Shown: positions 26,209-35,616, numbered from the stretch's first letter. The stretch is DNA of 64,000 nt from Hyphomonas chukchiensis (GCF_000682695.1 NZ_AWFG01000019.1:1-64000), one strand, 5' to 3'. Program-made: numbers and translations. Notes: generated from the sequence alone by a model not told the origin.

Positions 26209-28464
26209 CTAGAAGTCCCAGCGGAGCTGGACGCCATAGGTGCGCGGCTCGTTGACGAAACCGGTCAGGTTGTTGAAGTCGATGGCGCCTTCAAGCGCCT
26301 CCTCGTCCGTGATGTTGCGCACGAAGGCGGAGACGTCGTAACCGGCATCCGACTTGTAGCCGAGTTTCAGGCCGCCTTCCCAATAGCCGTCCTGGCCGAA
26401 CTCTGCGCTCTCATAGAGGAAGAAGTTCGTGTCGCCCTTGTAGGCCCAGTCGGTGTAGCCATAGAGCTCACCGGTCGCGAGCGGGATGGCATAGCGTGCC
26501 GTTGCGTTGGCGATCCATTCCGGCGCATTCGGGAAGGAATTGCCGGAGATATTGTAGCCGAGGAGCGTGACGCCGTCATCGGCATAGACGGCCGGGTCAA
26601 GCATGGTGCAGCCGCCACCACAGCCGGGTGCCAGCAAGACATCGTCCTTGAACTCGGTCTTGTTGTAGGAAAGGCCCGCCGTGAGGAAGAGGTTTTCGAT
26701 CGGCGCGGCTTCCACGTCGGCTTCGAAACCGTAACCTTCGCTCTTGTCGGCATTGAAGAGGGCAACCGTATTGTTCAGGCCACCGACGATTGTCAGCTGC
26801 TGGTCGTTGAACTCGAAGAAGAAGACATCAGCATTGAGGCGGACGCGATTGTCGAACAGTTCCGACTTGATGCCAGTCTCGTAGGAAAGAACGGTTTCGG
26901 TATTAGCGCTGGAGACGTCATTCGCGAAGACAAGGCGGCCTTGCGTCGATGGCCCGCGGAAGCCCTTGGCGACGCGTGCATAGAGGTTCAGGTCGTCCGT
27001 TGCCTGATAGGTGGCCGAGACGTCCCAGCTGACCTGATCGGCAGAGACCGAGCCAGCCACGGGACCAAACGTGCCGGAGCCGAAGGGGCCAAGCGTGCGT
27101 TCGACAACGAAGTCCTTGGATTCATCGGTCCAGCGCGCGCCGCCCGACAGGGTGAACTTGTCGGTGACGTCATAGGCGAGCGAGGCGAAGATACCGGTGC
27201 TGTCGGTCTGGTTCTCGCGGGTTGCGATGCCGTTGACCGGGCGGCCGGGCGAGAGCGTGTCGAAGCTTTTCGACGTGATGGCCACTTTTTCGTCGAAGAC
27301 GAAAACGCCGGCCTGCGCGCGCAGCGGGCCGCCATCGTCAAAGGCGAAGCGAAGCTCGTTGGTCGTCTGGTGCAGGGCGTCAACGGCGCCGGAGCTTTCC
27401 GAGGCGAACGGAATGAAGCCGGGGCCATAATTGCCTGCCCCGAGGAAGGCTGCGCCGAAGCCGCCGTCAATGTCGCCACGGCTTTCAATGGTCGCCTGTT
27501 CGTTGCCGAAGACATAGGTGACCTTGATGGCGTCGGTGAGGCCTTTTTCAAGCTTCAGCGTGACGCCATGGCTGTCCTGCGTCAGGAAGTTGTCGCCATC
27601 GAAATAGACAGTGTCGCGGTCAAAGTTCGAACCAACGCCATTGGAACCGACATCAATGATATTGGCGCGGAAGAGGCGCGCGTCGCCATCATTGGAGCGG
27701 CCATGCACGTTGAGCAGGGCGGAGAAATCCGTGCCCCTCGGCGTGAACAGGATCTGGGCGCGGCCAGCGAGTTCCTTGAAGCCTTCGTAGCGGTCTTTCT
27801 CGCCGGTATAGGCGTTGTCCACATACGGATCACGTTCCTGGTAGAGGCCGGAGAGGCGCACCGCCAGCTCGTCGGTAAAGACGGGCAGGTTCACGGCGCC
27901 TTCAAGCTCGCGCGTGTTGTAATTGCCATAGGAGACGCGCCCATAGCCTTCCAGTTCACTGGTCGGTTTGGCGGAGTCGAACTTGATGATGCCGCCGGGC
28001 GTGTTGCGTCCGAACAGCGTACCCTGAGGGCCACGCAGGACTTCGATACTGTCGAGGTCGAAGACCGGGAAGCCCTTCAGGATGGGGCTTTCATAGGGCA
28101 CGTCGTCATAGACGAGGGAGACCGGCTGGGAGGCATTCAGATCGAAGTCCGTGTTGCCGATGCCGCGGATATAGAAGCGCGGGAAGGCGCGGCCGAACGA
28201 GCTTTCGGCGATGACGCTGGGCACGCGGGCTGAAAGGAAGCGCACATCGGCGCCGGAGGATTTGAGGACGTCGAGCTTTTCGTCGGCGATCGTGGTGATC
28301 GAGATCGGCACGTCCTGGATGTTTTCCTCAACCTTCTGGGCCGTCACGGTTACGGACGGCAGGCGGGCTTCGGTATCTGTTTCCTGAGCGATGGCTGGCA
28401 GGCTGATCGCGATCAAGAGGCTCGAGCCGAGAAGGAGCGAGCGAAGGGCAGGTCTGTATGTCAT
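26209..28464 (-). CDS. TonB-dependent receptor
   Basis: 751-residue outer-membrane active transporter. A signal peptide (ISLPAIAQ) is followed by a TonB-box-like LPSVTVTAQKVEE, the plug domain (VPISITTI, YIRGIG, LRGPQGTLFGRNTPGG) and a 22-strand-type barrel ending in WDF with terminal Phe. Plug features are typical of the large alphaproteobacterial receptor group that imports plant or algal compounds, siderophores or vitamins; the ligand is not evident. The start at 28464 begins the signal peptide; an in-frame ATG at 28590 would precede it. Transcribed alone. Confidence 0.95.
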   Translation of the reverse strand: MTYRPALRSLLLGSSLLIAISLPAIAQETDTEARLPSVTVTAQKVEENIQDVPISITTIADEKLDVLKSSGADVRFLSARVPSVIAESSFGRAFPRFYIRGIGNTDFDLNASQPVSLVYDDVPYESPILKGFPVFDLDSIEVLRGPQGTLFGRNTPGGIIKFDSAKPTSELEGYGRVSYGNYNTRELEGAVNLPVFTDELAVRLSGLYQERDPYVDNAYTGEKDRYEGFKELAGRAQILFTPRGTDFSALLNVHGRSNDGDARLFRANIIDVGSNGVGSNFDRDTVYFDGDNFLTQDSHGVTLKLEKGLTDAIKVTYVFGNEQATIESRGDIDGGFGAAFLGAGNYGPGFIPFASESSGAVDALHQTTNELRFAFDDGGPLRAQAGVFVFDEKVAITSKSFDTLSPGRPVNGIATRENQTDSTGIFASLAYDVTDKFTLSGGARWTDESKDFVVERTLGPFGSGTFGPVAGSVSADQVSWDVSATYQATDDLNLYARVAKGFRGPSTQGRLVFANDVSSANTETVLSYETGIKSELFDNRVRLNADVFFFEFNDQQLTIVGGLNNTVALFNADKSEGYGFEADVEAAPIENLFLTAGLSYNKTEFKDDVLLAPGCGGGCTMLDPAVYADDGVTLLGYNISGNSFPNAPEWIANATARYAIPLATGELYGYTDWAYKGDTNFFLYESAEFGQDGYWEGGLKLGYKSDAGYDVSAFVRNITDEEALEGAIDFNNLTGFVNEPRTYGVQLRWDF

Positions 28465-28682
28465 GGAAAGGCATCCTGATTGGCATGGAAGACAGCCCGT
28501 CTTGGCGCGGGATCTTATGCCTCGGCATGTCTCACGTTTTGTCCGTTCCGAGAATGATATGTGTCGCGGTTTTGATGGTTTTGTGTCCATCGGTCACGGC
28601 GTGTTGCTGCGCCGCAACATGAAGGCGGCTCTGCTACAACGAGAGGTAAGTTTTTCTGGTGCGCCAGGATCAGTGGTGGCGG

Positions 28683-30248
28683 TCAGTTCCAGGGATTGAA
28701 GCGCGTCGGCGGCTTCGGTGGGGGAGGTGCTTCTTCCGGTTCCGGCTCCGATGTGCCTGGCTCGACCGTTTCGGCGGGCACTTCGAAGGCCGCTTCCTCG
28801 GGCCGGGACGGCTCGGATGGCTCCGGCGGGGTGTCGGCCTGATCGCTGAATGTGAAGGGCGCGGATTCGGCGTCCGTTAAGGGGTCGGTATAGGCGGGTG
28901 TATCTGGTCCGGCGTTGAATTCCGACAGGTCTATGTCATCGGGCAGGTCGACCGTGCCGTCGATGACCATGCGCGGGCTGTCCATGGCGGGCGCGCCGGA
29001 TGCGGCGGACGGTTCCGGCTGGGCGCTGCCTGCGCGGCCGGCCGCGCCGAGGCCGAAGCCGGACGACATGCCTGAAAGGCTGAAGCGCTGCGGTTCCGGC
29101 TGTGCGGCGGGCATTTCTGCGGTCACGGGCGGATCTTCAGGAAGCTCGACCTCTGGGGCGGCTGAGCTGATATCGGCGGCATATTCCACCTCGGGCGCGA
29201 TGGTCTCATTTGCCTCGGGGGCGGGCTCTGGAGCAGTTTCAGGCTCCGTCGCCACCGGGGTGGATGACGTGTATTGCGAGAGGCCGCCTGTGCCTGAGCC
29301 GAAATAGCCGCTGCCGAAGGGGGACGCCATAGTCGCCGTTGGCGTAGGCACCGGTTCTGGCTGGGCCTCAGGTTCCGGTTCAGACAGGACCGGTTCAGGC
29401 GCTGTTTCGACCACCGGGGCATTGTCATCCTCGGGCCAGAGGGGCGTTTCGGTTTCGTCGAGGGCTGATGCCGGTTCCGGTTCCGTTGCTGTGGCGAAGG
29501 CTGGCGTGTATTCGAAGGCGTCCGGCGCGTCTGATGTGACCTCTTCGGGGGTATCCTCGGCGGCTTCGATGTCGCTTTCCGGGTCGCTCGGGGCGATCAT
29601 CTCGGGTTCGGCTTGCGTTTCCGGTTCGGGCTCGGACGCGATGACCGTTTCTGGCTCAGCCGCTACCGTTTCGGCTTCCTCTTCTGCCTCATATTCAGGT
29701 TCAGGCTCAATCTCGGGCGCGGACTCAGCTTCAGGCTCGGCTGACCGCCCGCCGCCATTGACTTCCTCGGCCATGCTGGCGACAGCGCGGGCCATGTCTG
29801 TCTGGCCTTCCAGTTCCGGATAGGCCTCGGGGAAGGCATCGGTATCATCGCCCGGATCTTCAACCAGGTCGGCAGGATCCAGTGCCGGTTCAGGCGCTTC
29901 CTCAGGCTCTGCGTCAATGCTTTCCAGGCCTTTGAGGACCGTGTTGATGGCTTTCTCGGCGCCGCGTGCGTGACGGTGGGCCTCGCGATAAAGCTCTGCA
30001 ACAAAAGTGGCATAGGGACGTCCGGCGCCGTCTGTTTCGTCAGCGAATTCCTCAGGTGTGCAGGACTCGATTTCCTTGCCGAGCGCGTCCGTCAGCAATA
30101 CGGCATGCGGCTCGGGCGTCAGGACAACGCGGTATCCCTCGGTGTCATGGGTGATCGTGCCGTCTTCGCCCTCGGACCAGGCAACGCGCTGCTTGCGCGT
30201 CATTTCGTTGAGCTTGTCGATCAGCCGTTTTGTCGAAGGATGCAGCAT
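28683..30248 (-). CDS. Acidic Pro/Glu/Ala-rich protein, unknown function
   Basis: 521 residues. A short ordered N-terminal domain (about residues 1-105, start MLHPSTKRLIDKLNEMTR) is followed by roughly 400 residues of low-complexity sequence dominated by Glu, Pro, Ala, Thr and Ser, with many EPE and PEPE units. The C-terminus ends in a short Pro-rich and aromatic tail (PPPPKPPTRFNPWN). There is no signal peptide or membrane segment, so it is probably cytoplasmic and largely disordered. The N-terminal part might bind a partner. No family was recognised. Confidence 0.75.
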   Translation of the reverse strand: MLHPSTKRLIDKLNEMTRKQRVAWSEGEDGTITHDTEGYRVVLTPEPHAVLLTDALGKEIESCTPEEFADETDGAGRPYATFVAELYREAHRHARGAEKAINTVLKGLESIDAEPEEAPEPALDPADLVEDPGDDTDAFPEAYPELEGQTDMARAVASMAEEVNGGGRSAEPEAESAPEIEPEPEYEAEEEAETVAAEPETVIASEPEPETQAEPEMIAPSDPESDIEAAEDTPEEVTSDAPDAFEYTPAFATATEPEPASALDETETPLWPEDDNAPVVETAPEPVLSEPEPEAQPEPVPTPTATMASPFGSGYFGSGTGGLSQYTSSTPVATEPETAPEPAPEANETIAPEVEYAADISSAAPEVELPEDPPVTAEMPAAQPEPQRFSLSGMSSGFGLGAAGRAGSAQPEPSAASGAPAMDSPRMVIDGTVDLPDDIDLSEFNAGPDTPAYTDPLTDAESAPFTFSDQADTPPEPSEPSRPEEAAFEVPAETVEPGTSEPEPEEAPPPPKPPTRFNPWN

Positions 30249-30396
30249 TATGCGTAGCCTTTCCCGATCTGTCCTGGATCAAGTCTACCCAATAGCGGCT
30301 GACAGGCGAACATTCAAACTGTGCTTCCCCGGTTCTGCATGAAATGTGGTTTATTCGGGCAGATTGGGACGCCGGAGTCGGGAAGACAGGCAGGCT

Positions 30397-31602
30397 TTAC
30401 TGGGCAGCAGACGGGGCTGGGAGGACGTATTTCATCTCGAGCAGCACCGCTTCTTCCTGATAGTCGGGCGCTGCGTCGCTGAGTTTGCCGTCGAAATCAC
30501 CACCCGCCCCGAAAGCCCCGATAAAGCGGGGATTTTCCGCGCTGTCAGGGCAGATGAAGAGGGAATCCATGGGGCCGGTTTCTAGTTTACAGACACTGCG
30601 GGCCTCAGGGCTGAGGGCTTTCAGCTTCGTCTGACCCACCTTGCTGCCATCAGGCCCGACAATGTTAGGATTGCGGGTGACCACGGCGCCGACATTGCCG
30701 AGCGTCCAGTCCGGCTCGACCACATAGACGAGACGGCCGGCCTCTCCGTCCGCCGGGAGGGTCTGGATCAGGAAGACGGGGTAGGTTTGTTCGCCAGCAT
30801 AGGCCCGGTCGGTGAGGATTTCATGACCCGGGAAGGCGGCTTTCATGGCGTCCAACGTGAAGGGCGTGGTGCCTTTCAAGCCCATCGTGCCCTCTGGGCC
30901 GATACTGGCGGGCAGGAGCGTGCCGCCAAATTCGGCTTTGCGGACTTCGGATTTCACACGGGCGACATCTTTCAGGAAGTCTTTCACCGGCTCGCCGCCC
31001 GCAACGGACAGGTCCGTCCGGAAGGCGCGGATAATGCCATCTGGTGAAATCAGAAGGTAGCTGGGCGTCCAGCTGATTTTCAGCTTTTCGCGGATGCTCG
31101 TGTCCGTATCGAGCACTGTGGGGTAGCTGTAGCCTTTCTCGGCAAAATAGGCCTCGACGGAGCCATACTTGCCATAGAGTTCCTCATCGCTGATGCGGCT
31201 GGCATTGGCGGGGACATGGATGGACAGGAAATACAGGTCCGGATCCTGTTCGATGGCGGTCGCCAGTGCGGCGACATAGGGCGCATCGCGCATACAGTCG
31301 CCACACCAGATGCCCCAGACATCAATGACCATCCAGCGATTTAGAACAGCGGAATCGAATGTCTGGCCATCGGCCATTTTTGCGGTGAATTCCGGGAATT
31401 TTTCGCCGAGCAGGGCATAACCATAGGGCCGATTGTCGGCATCGCGCAGGACTCCGTCACCCTTGGTGTCGGCTGCGGTGGCTGGCGGAGCAACATTTGC
31501 CGTAATGAAATTGGTTGCAGCTGGCTCTGGCGCGGCTGCCTTGTCAGGCGAGCAGGCAGCAAGCACAAGCACTGCAGCAGCAAGAATGAGTTGTCGGAAC
31601 AT
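30397..31602 (-). CDS. TlpA-like thioredoxin lipoprotein with extra C-terminal domain
   Basis: 401 residues. The lipoprotein signal MFRQLILAAAVLVLAAC puts lipid on Cys17. A TlpA/AhpC-TSA-type thioredoxin domain follows, with active site WCGDC (C100, C103) in VWGIWCGDCMRDAPYV and the cis-Pro loop SWTPSYLLI. After about residue 220 a second domain begins (TPFTLDAMKAAFPGHEI ... NPNIVGPDGSKVGQ) that vaguely resembles the DUF1131 lipoprotein family; that match is weak. GGAGGG precedes the ATG at 31602. Divergent from a TonB-dependent receptor. Confidence 0.82.
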   Translation of the reverse strand: MFRQLILAAAVLVLAACSPDKAAAPEPAATNFITANVAPPATAADTKGDGVLRDADNRPYGYALLGEKFPEFTAKMADGQTFDSAVLNRWMVIDVWGIWCGDCMRDAPYVAALATAIEQDPDLYFLSIHVPANASRISDEELYGKYGSVEAYFAEKGYSYPTVLDTDTSIREKLKISWTPSYLLISPDGIIRAFRTDLSVAGGEPVKDFLKDVARVKSEVRKAEFGGTLLPASIGPEGTMGLKGTTPFTLDAMKAAFPGHEILTDRAYAGEQTYPVFLIQTLPADGEAGRLVYVVEPDWTLGNVGAVVTRNPNIVGPDGSKVGQTKLKALSPEARSVCKLETGPMDSLFICPDSAENPRFIGAFGAGGDFDGKLSDAAPDYQEEAVLLEMKYVLPAPSAAQ

Positions 31603-31953
31603 GGATGGTGCCCTCCGGGTGGGGACAGGTGGGGTCGGCACAGCCAAAGACATGATGGATATGCGCGCCCTTTTGTGATGGCCATTGTAGTCTTGGGCTG
31701 TGATCTAGTGTCCTGCGGTAACATCAACAACTGATTGAGATGATGAGTTTTCGTAAACTCTGACCGCCGCAGAGTTGCCCCTGAGTAGCGGTGTATCCGC
31801 CGTGGGTGCGGATTAATCGGTCAGGGGCACAAGTGCATCAAAAGCGATCAATCGCTATAAAGTGAGCCCGTCTCACCCTTTTGATGTTCACCGTATCTGC
31901 CAACGGATCAATCCTGTTCGCATCCAACGACGGATCAATGCGGGAGAGTATTT
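31603..31953 (+). promoter_or_regulatory. 351-base divergent region with nested inverted repeats
   Basis: No gene was found here. Pairings visible by eye: GAGTTT 31746-31751 with AAACTC 31756-31761; AACTCTG 31757-31763 with CAGAGTT 31771-31777, exclusive with the first; TGCCCCTGA 31777-31785 with TCAGGGGCA 31821-31829, enclosing ATCCGC 31796-31801 with GCGGAT 31808-31813; CATCAAAAG 31836-31844 with CTTTTGATG 31878-31886, enclosing GTGAG 31862-31866 with CTCAC 31872-31876. GATCAAT occurs three times (31846, 31906, 31933). GGGAG at 31942-31946 serves the receptor gene. It looks like a structured leader or a complex operator. Confidence 0.55.
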
Positions 31954-34284
31954 ATGAGATTAGTCAGTTTGCGACAGAGACGGCGCGTTTCGCTGGCGGC
32001 CTGTGTGCTATTGGGCGCCGCCAGCCTGGTCACTTCGGCGAATGCACAAGGGGCCGAGGGCGAAAGCGAAGCGCGCCAAGAGACTGTGGTTGTAGAGGGG
32101 CGCCGCGTTTCGACCGCCGACACTGCCATCGGCCTGAACGAAGCGACGAATACGGTTGCTGTGACGCGTGCTGAGCTTCTCTCAGCGCCAGGCGGTATTT
32201 CCGGCCTCAAGATGCTTGAATCCCTGCCGGGCTTCAACGTGCAGACCGATGGGGCACTTGGCCTTTATGAATTCGGCAACTCCGTGACGGTGCGTGCCTT
32301 TAACCTTCAACAGATCGGCTTTGTTCTGGATGGCGTGCCAATGGGCCGCTCGGACGCTTTCGGCGGCAGCCCGATCTTCCGCTATGTTGACAATGAAAAC
32401 CTCGGCTCGGTCGTGGCTTCGCCAGGTGCAGGCGACGTTTCGTTGCCGAGCTATGCCTCGCTTGGCCCGATCGTTTCCTACAATACGGTGGATACGTCAG
32501 ACACGCCGGGGGGCATGCTGTCCTACACGATGGGCGACGACAATCTTGAGCGCAGTTTCATCAAGCTTGAGACCGGCAATATCAATGGCCTGTCCGCCTA
32601 TGTCAGCCGTTCAAAGACGGACAGCGACCTGTGGCGCGGCCCCGGCACGATCGACCGCGAGCATATCGAGGGCAAGATCAAGTATGAGTTCGACGCCGAT
32701 ACATTCATCAAGTTCGGCTATGTTCATAACGACTTCTTTGACTATGACTCTCCGTCCGCTCCGGAGTCGACGTTCGACAACGACTATTATTATGGCTATG
32801 AGGCGGCTATTCCTGAAACCGGCTGTATCAACCCGCTACCGGGCGTCTATGACTATAATGGCGACGGGGTTGCCGACAGTGCCGACTTTACCCCGATCTT
32901 CACGGGCGGAACATGTACCAGCTATTATGAAGACCGGGTCAATATCCGCGACGACTCTCTCTACTCCCTGGGTTTCCAGACTGACATTACGCCGAACCTG
33001 ATATTCAAGGCGACAGCCTATCAGGAAGACAAGGACGGTTTCGGTGTGTCGCCAGACAGCTATTCGAACTCGCTGGGCATCTACAACCGACAGGTCGCAG
33101 CAGGTCTCGATGTCGTCCACCCACGCGGTGTGCAATACGGCCTCTCCGGCGTTGGCGGAACGCGCAAGGGCGCCGTTGCTGGCCTCGAATGGCAACTTGC
33201 CAGTCACAAGGTTGAAGTCGGCGCCTGGTATGAAGACGAAGATTATAACCGTACCCAGCTGCGTCTCAACAAGACCAATGGCTCCGCCGATGGCGATGTG
33301 ATCTGGGACGAGGTGGCCTATTATCGCCGCAAGTACACATCGAACCGCAAGACTACGCAGTTCTACCTGAAGGACACCATGAGCCTTCTGGAGGACCGTC
33401 TGAATCTCGAGATTGGCGTGAAGACCCTTAGCGTGGACTACACACTAAAAGGCTATCGCGATTACAACGACTACGAAGTCTTTGGGCCACAGAGTGTTGG
33501 CGAAAAATATGAGGATAGCTTCCTGCCAATGGTCGGTGCTGTCTATGACATGAACGATACGGATCAGGTCTTTGCATCCTACTCGCAGAACTATGCCCTG
33601 CCGCGCGGCGCGGATGACATTTTCTCGATTGCCTCTACTGACGCCTCGACCGAACCACTCCCTTCACCGAAAGGCGAAGAGTCGGAAAACTACGAAATCG
33701 GGGTACGGACAAACCGGTCACAATTCTACGGCTCTGCGGCGCTGTTCTACACCACATTCGACAACCGTCTCGTGGCCGGCAGTGTTATCAACCCAGCTAC
33801 TGAGCAACCGGAGGCGTTCTACATCAACGCCGGGAAGACAGAGTCCTACGGCTTTGAGCTTTCGGGCGTCTTCCAGCCCGCTTTCCTGAACGACAAGGTC
33901 TATTTCGACGGCAATTTGACTTATAATCACGCCGAAGATGAATCCGGCTTTGTCCTGGCGGACAGCCCGGAATGGCTGGTTACGGGCGGGGTCACCTATG
34001 AGCCGACCGAATGGCTTGTTGCCAATATCTCGGGCAAGTATACCGGCAAGCGCTTTGCCGACTATACAGAAGCGTATGAGATGGATAGCTACGCCGTTCT
34101 GAGCGGCTATCTTGACCTTGGCGGTCCGAATGACTTCGGTATTCCGGAAAATGTCAGCCTGCGGTTCAACGTGGACAACCTGCTTGACGAGGAAGTGCCA
34201 ACTGCGTTTGTGTTCGCCGGTTCTGCTTTCTTCCGTCCGCTCAACCCGCGGACTTTCCAGGCGACCCTGACGGTTCGCTTCTAG
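31954..34284 (+). CDS. TonB-dependent receptor with EF-hand/dockerin-like loop
   Basis: 776-residue outer-membrane transporter. The signal peptide ends near TSANAQG; a plug domain (ETVVVEGRRVS, KMLESLPGFNVQT, VLDGVPMGRSDAFGG) and a barrel follow, finishing with the classic FQATLTVRF and terminal Phe. In an extracellular-loop region, D300-Y-N302-G-D304-G-V-A-D308-S-A-D311 has all oxygen ligands of a canonical Ca2+ EF loop, bracketed by C291 and C321. The plug resembles receptors paired with polysaccharide or peptide uptake, but the ligand is unknown. Confidence 0.93.
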   Translation: MRLVSLRQRRRVSLAACVLLGAASLVTSANAQGAEGESEARQETVVVEGRRVSTADTAIGLNEATNTVAVTRAELLSAPGGISGLKMLESLPGFNVQTDGALGLYEFGNSVTVRAFNLQQIGFVLDGVPMGRSDAFGGSPIFRYVDNENLGSVVASPGAGDVSLPSYASLGPIVSYNTVDTSDTPGGMLSYTMGDDNLERSFIKLETGNINGLSAYVSRSKTDSDLWRGPGTIDREHIEGKIKYEFDADTFIKFGYVHNDFFDYDSPSAPESTFDNDYYYGYEAAIPETGCINPLPGVYDYNGDGVADSADFTPIFTGGTCTSYYEDRVNIRDDSLYSLGFQTDITPNLIFKATAYQEDKDGFGVSPDSYSNSLGIYNRQVAAGLDVVHPRGVQYGLSGVGGTRKGAVAGLEWQLASHKVEVGAWYEDEDYNRTQLRLNKTNGSADGDVIWDEVAYYRRKYTSNRKTTQFYLKDTMSLLEDRLNLEIGVKTLSVDYTLKGYRDYNDYEVFGPQSVGEKYEDSFLPMVGAVYDMNDTDQVFASYSQNYALPRGADDIFSIASTDASTEPLPSPKGEESENYEIGVRTNRSQFYGSAALFYTTFDNRLVAGSVINPATEQPEAFYINAGKTESYGFELSGVFQPAFLNDKVYFDGNLTYNHAEDESGFVLADSPEWLVTGGVTYEPTEWLVANISGKYTGKRFADYTEAYEMDSYAVLSGYLDLGGPNDFGIPENVSLRFNVDNLLDEEVPTAFVFAGSAFFRPLNPRTFQATLTVRF

Positions 34285-34306
34285 GCTGCGCTTTCCAAAA
34301 CCGGGC

Positions 34307-34344
34307 AAGGCCCCTGACTGAAAGGTTGGGGGCCTTTGTTTTGT
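34307..34344. terminator. Intrinsic terminator between convergent genes
   Basis: AAGGCCCC (34307-34314) pairs with GGGGCCTT (34329-34336) and is followed by TGTTTTG. It fits the end of the plus-strand receptor gene (stop 34284) and may also stop the minus-strand porin transcript (stop at 34345). Confidence 0.8.
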
Positions 34345-35523
34345 CTAGAAGTCTGCTTGCAGGCGGAGCGTCGCGCCGGTGACGGTGTCGTCGCTGACGC
34401 CAGCGCGGACGGCATCTGCGAAAGCAGGGTCAAGGCCGGAGGTCGACGTGCCGAGATTGGCGTCGGACTGGAAGATGCTGAGGCCTACGCGGGTCTTGGA
34501 GGTCGGATACCATGAGAGGCCGATAAGGGCGGTGCTCATCGCGCCGCCGTCGACGCCGGCATCTGTCAGGTCCAGCGTGTCATAGGCGACGGATACAGAC
34601 AGGGCGCCGAGGCCGCGTTCGGTGACGGGATGGTGCACTTTCGGGCGGTCGAACTTGGCATCCTTATAGGTGCGCTCGCCGCCGAAGAAGTACCCTGTCT
34701 CAAAGCCGCTGCCGGTAAAGTTGCCCGTGCCGCCTGCGGCGAGGTCTGACCTCACATCCGCATATTCCAGGCTGGCCCAGAATGGCCCGCGAAGCACAGC
34801 GGCTTCCAGCCCAATCAGCGTGTCGCTTTCGGCAATGGAGCCGGTCGAGATCATGCGGCCAGGCAGGTGGGCGAACGGGCGCTGGCGATAGCGCAGGTTG
34901 GATTGCCTGTCGCCAATCTCGCGATAGCGCACGGAGGCGCCGAGATGCACGAGCATGGCGTCTGTGTGGATGGGCGTGTAGGTGCCGCGCGCGGCCAGGG
35001 CGAAGCCTTCTTCGGAGGGCGTGTCATTAAGGTCGCCGCCAAAGGCTCCGGCCATGAAGGTCCAGTCCTTGCCCTTTGTGTGGGCCGCTATGCCGACGCG
35101 GCGGTCGAACTCGAAAGCGTCGGTAAATTCGGCACGCTCAGCAAAGGTGGTGAAGCGGCCGGACGTCTGTTCTTCCAGCGAGTTCGGGGTCTTGAACTGG
35201 CCAACGCGGATTTTCCAGGACGTGCCTTTCTGTGAGAAGTCTGCATAGGCGTCTGTTGCAATGATTTCGCCGCCTTCGTCGGTTTCAAGCTCAACCTTGA
35301 AGTCCATTGCGTCTGTCTTGCCCGAGACCGCGAGGCGGGCGCTGCGCAGTTCGGTGTCGTCGATTTCAAAATCGGCGGTGTCCGCGTCAGCCTGCGTATA
35401 ATCGTAGAGAAGGCGGCCGGAGAGTTTGAGATTCCATGGTGTCTCGGCCGAGGCGGTGAGGGCTGAAGATAATGCGGCGATAACGAGTGCCGACGTGCCG
35501 CAACAGATGTTGAACTTGCCCAT
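34345..35523 (-). CDS. OprP/OprO-type phosphate-selective porin family protein
   Basis: 392 residues with a signal peptide ending near LTASAET. The mature protein has the opening of the phosphate-selective porin family (NLKLSGRLLYDYTQADAD, then RSARLAVSGK, FKVELETDEG, RVGQFKTPNSLEEQTS) and a beta barrel ending in LRLQADF with terminal Phe. Family members form anion channels, but not all are phosphate-specific. AAGGGCG precedes the ATG. A CRP-like palindrome lies just upstream. Monocistronic. Confidence 0.88.
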   Translation of the reverse strand: MGKFNICCGTSALVIAALSSALTASAETPWNLKLSGRLLYDYTQADADTADFEIDDTELRSARLAVSGKTDAMDFKVELETDEGGEIIATDAYADFSQKGTSWKIRVGQFKTPNSLEEQTSGRFTTFAERAEFTDAFEFDRRVGIAAHTKGKDWTFMAGAFGGDLNDTPSEEGFALAARGTYTPIHTDAMLVHLGASVRYREIGDRQSNLRYRQRPFAHLPGRMISTGSIAESDTLIGLEAAVLRGPFWASLEYADVRSDLAAGGTGNFTGSGFETGYFFGGERTYKDAKFDRPKVHHPVTERGLGALSVSVAYDTLDLTDAGVDGGAMSTALIGLSWYPTSKTRVGLSIFQSDANLGTSTSGLDPAFADAVRAGVSDDTVTGATLRLQADF

Positions 35524-35559
35524 TTGACGCCCTTGTCTGGATACTGAGCGTGGGCTGTA

Positions 35560-35616
35560 TGTGAGTTTCGTGACACTTGCATTTCAATTGTGTGACGGAT
35601 TCGTAAAATAGTCACA
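35560..35616. promoter_or_regulatory. CRP-like palindromes upstream of porin gene
   Basis: TGTGA-N6-TGACA at 35560-35575 differs from the CRP/FNR-family consensus TGTGA-N6-TCACA at one base. A second, wider palindrome, TGTGAC 35591-35596 with GTCACA 35611-35616, lies beyond it. Both are within 100 bases upstream of the porin start (35523, minus strand) in an AT-rich stretch. No regulator gene for them is in the window. Confidence 0.35.

Noticed and set aside
31836-31886. Three-way-junction aptamer of the purine type
   Set aside because: The first inner hairpin is only three base pairs when the outer stem is formed, and the conserved purine-riboswitch loops are absent. Kept only as part of the general structured-region finding.
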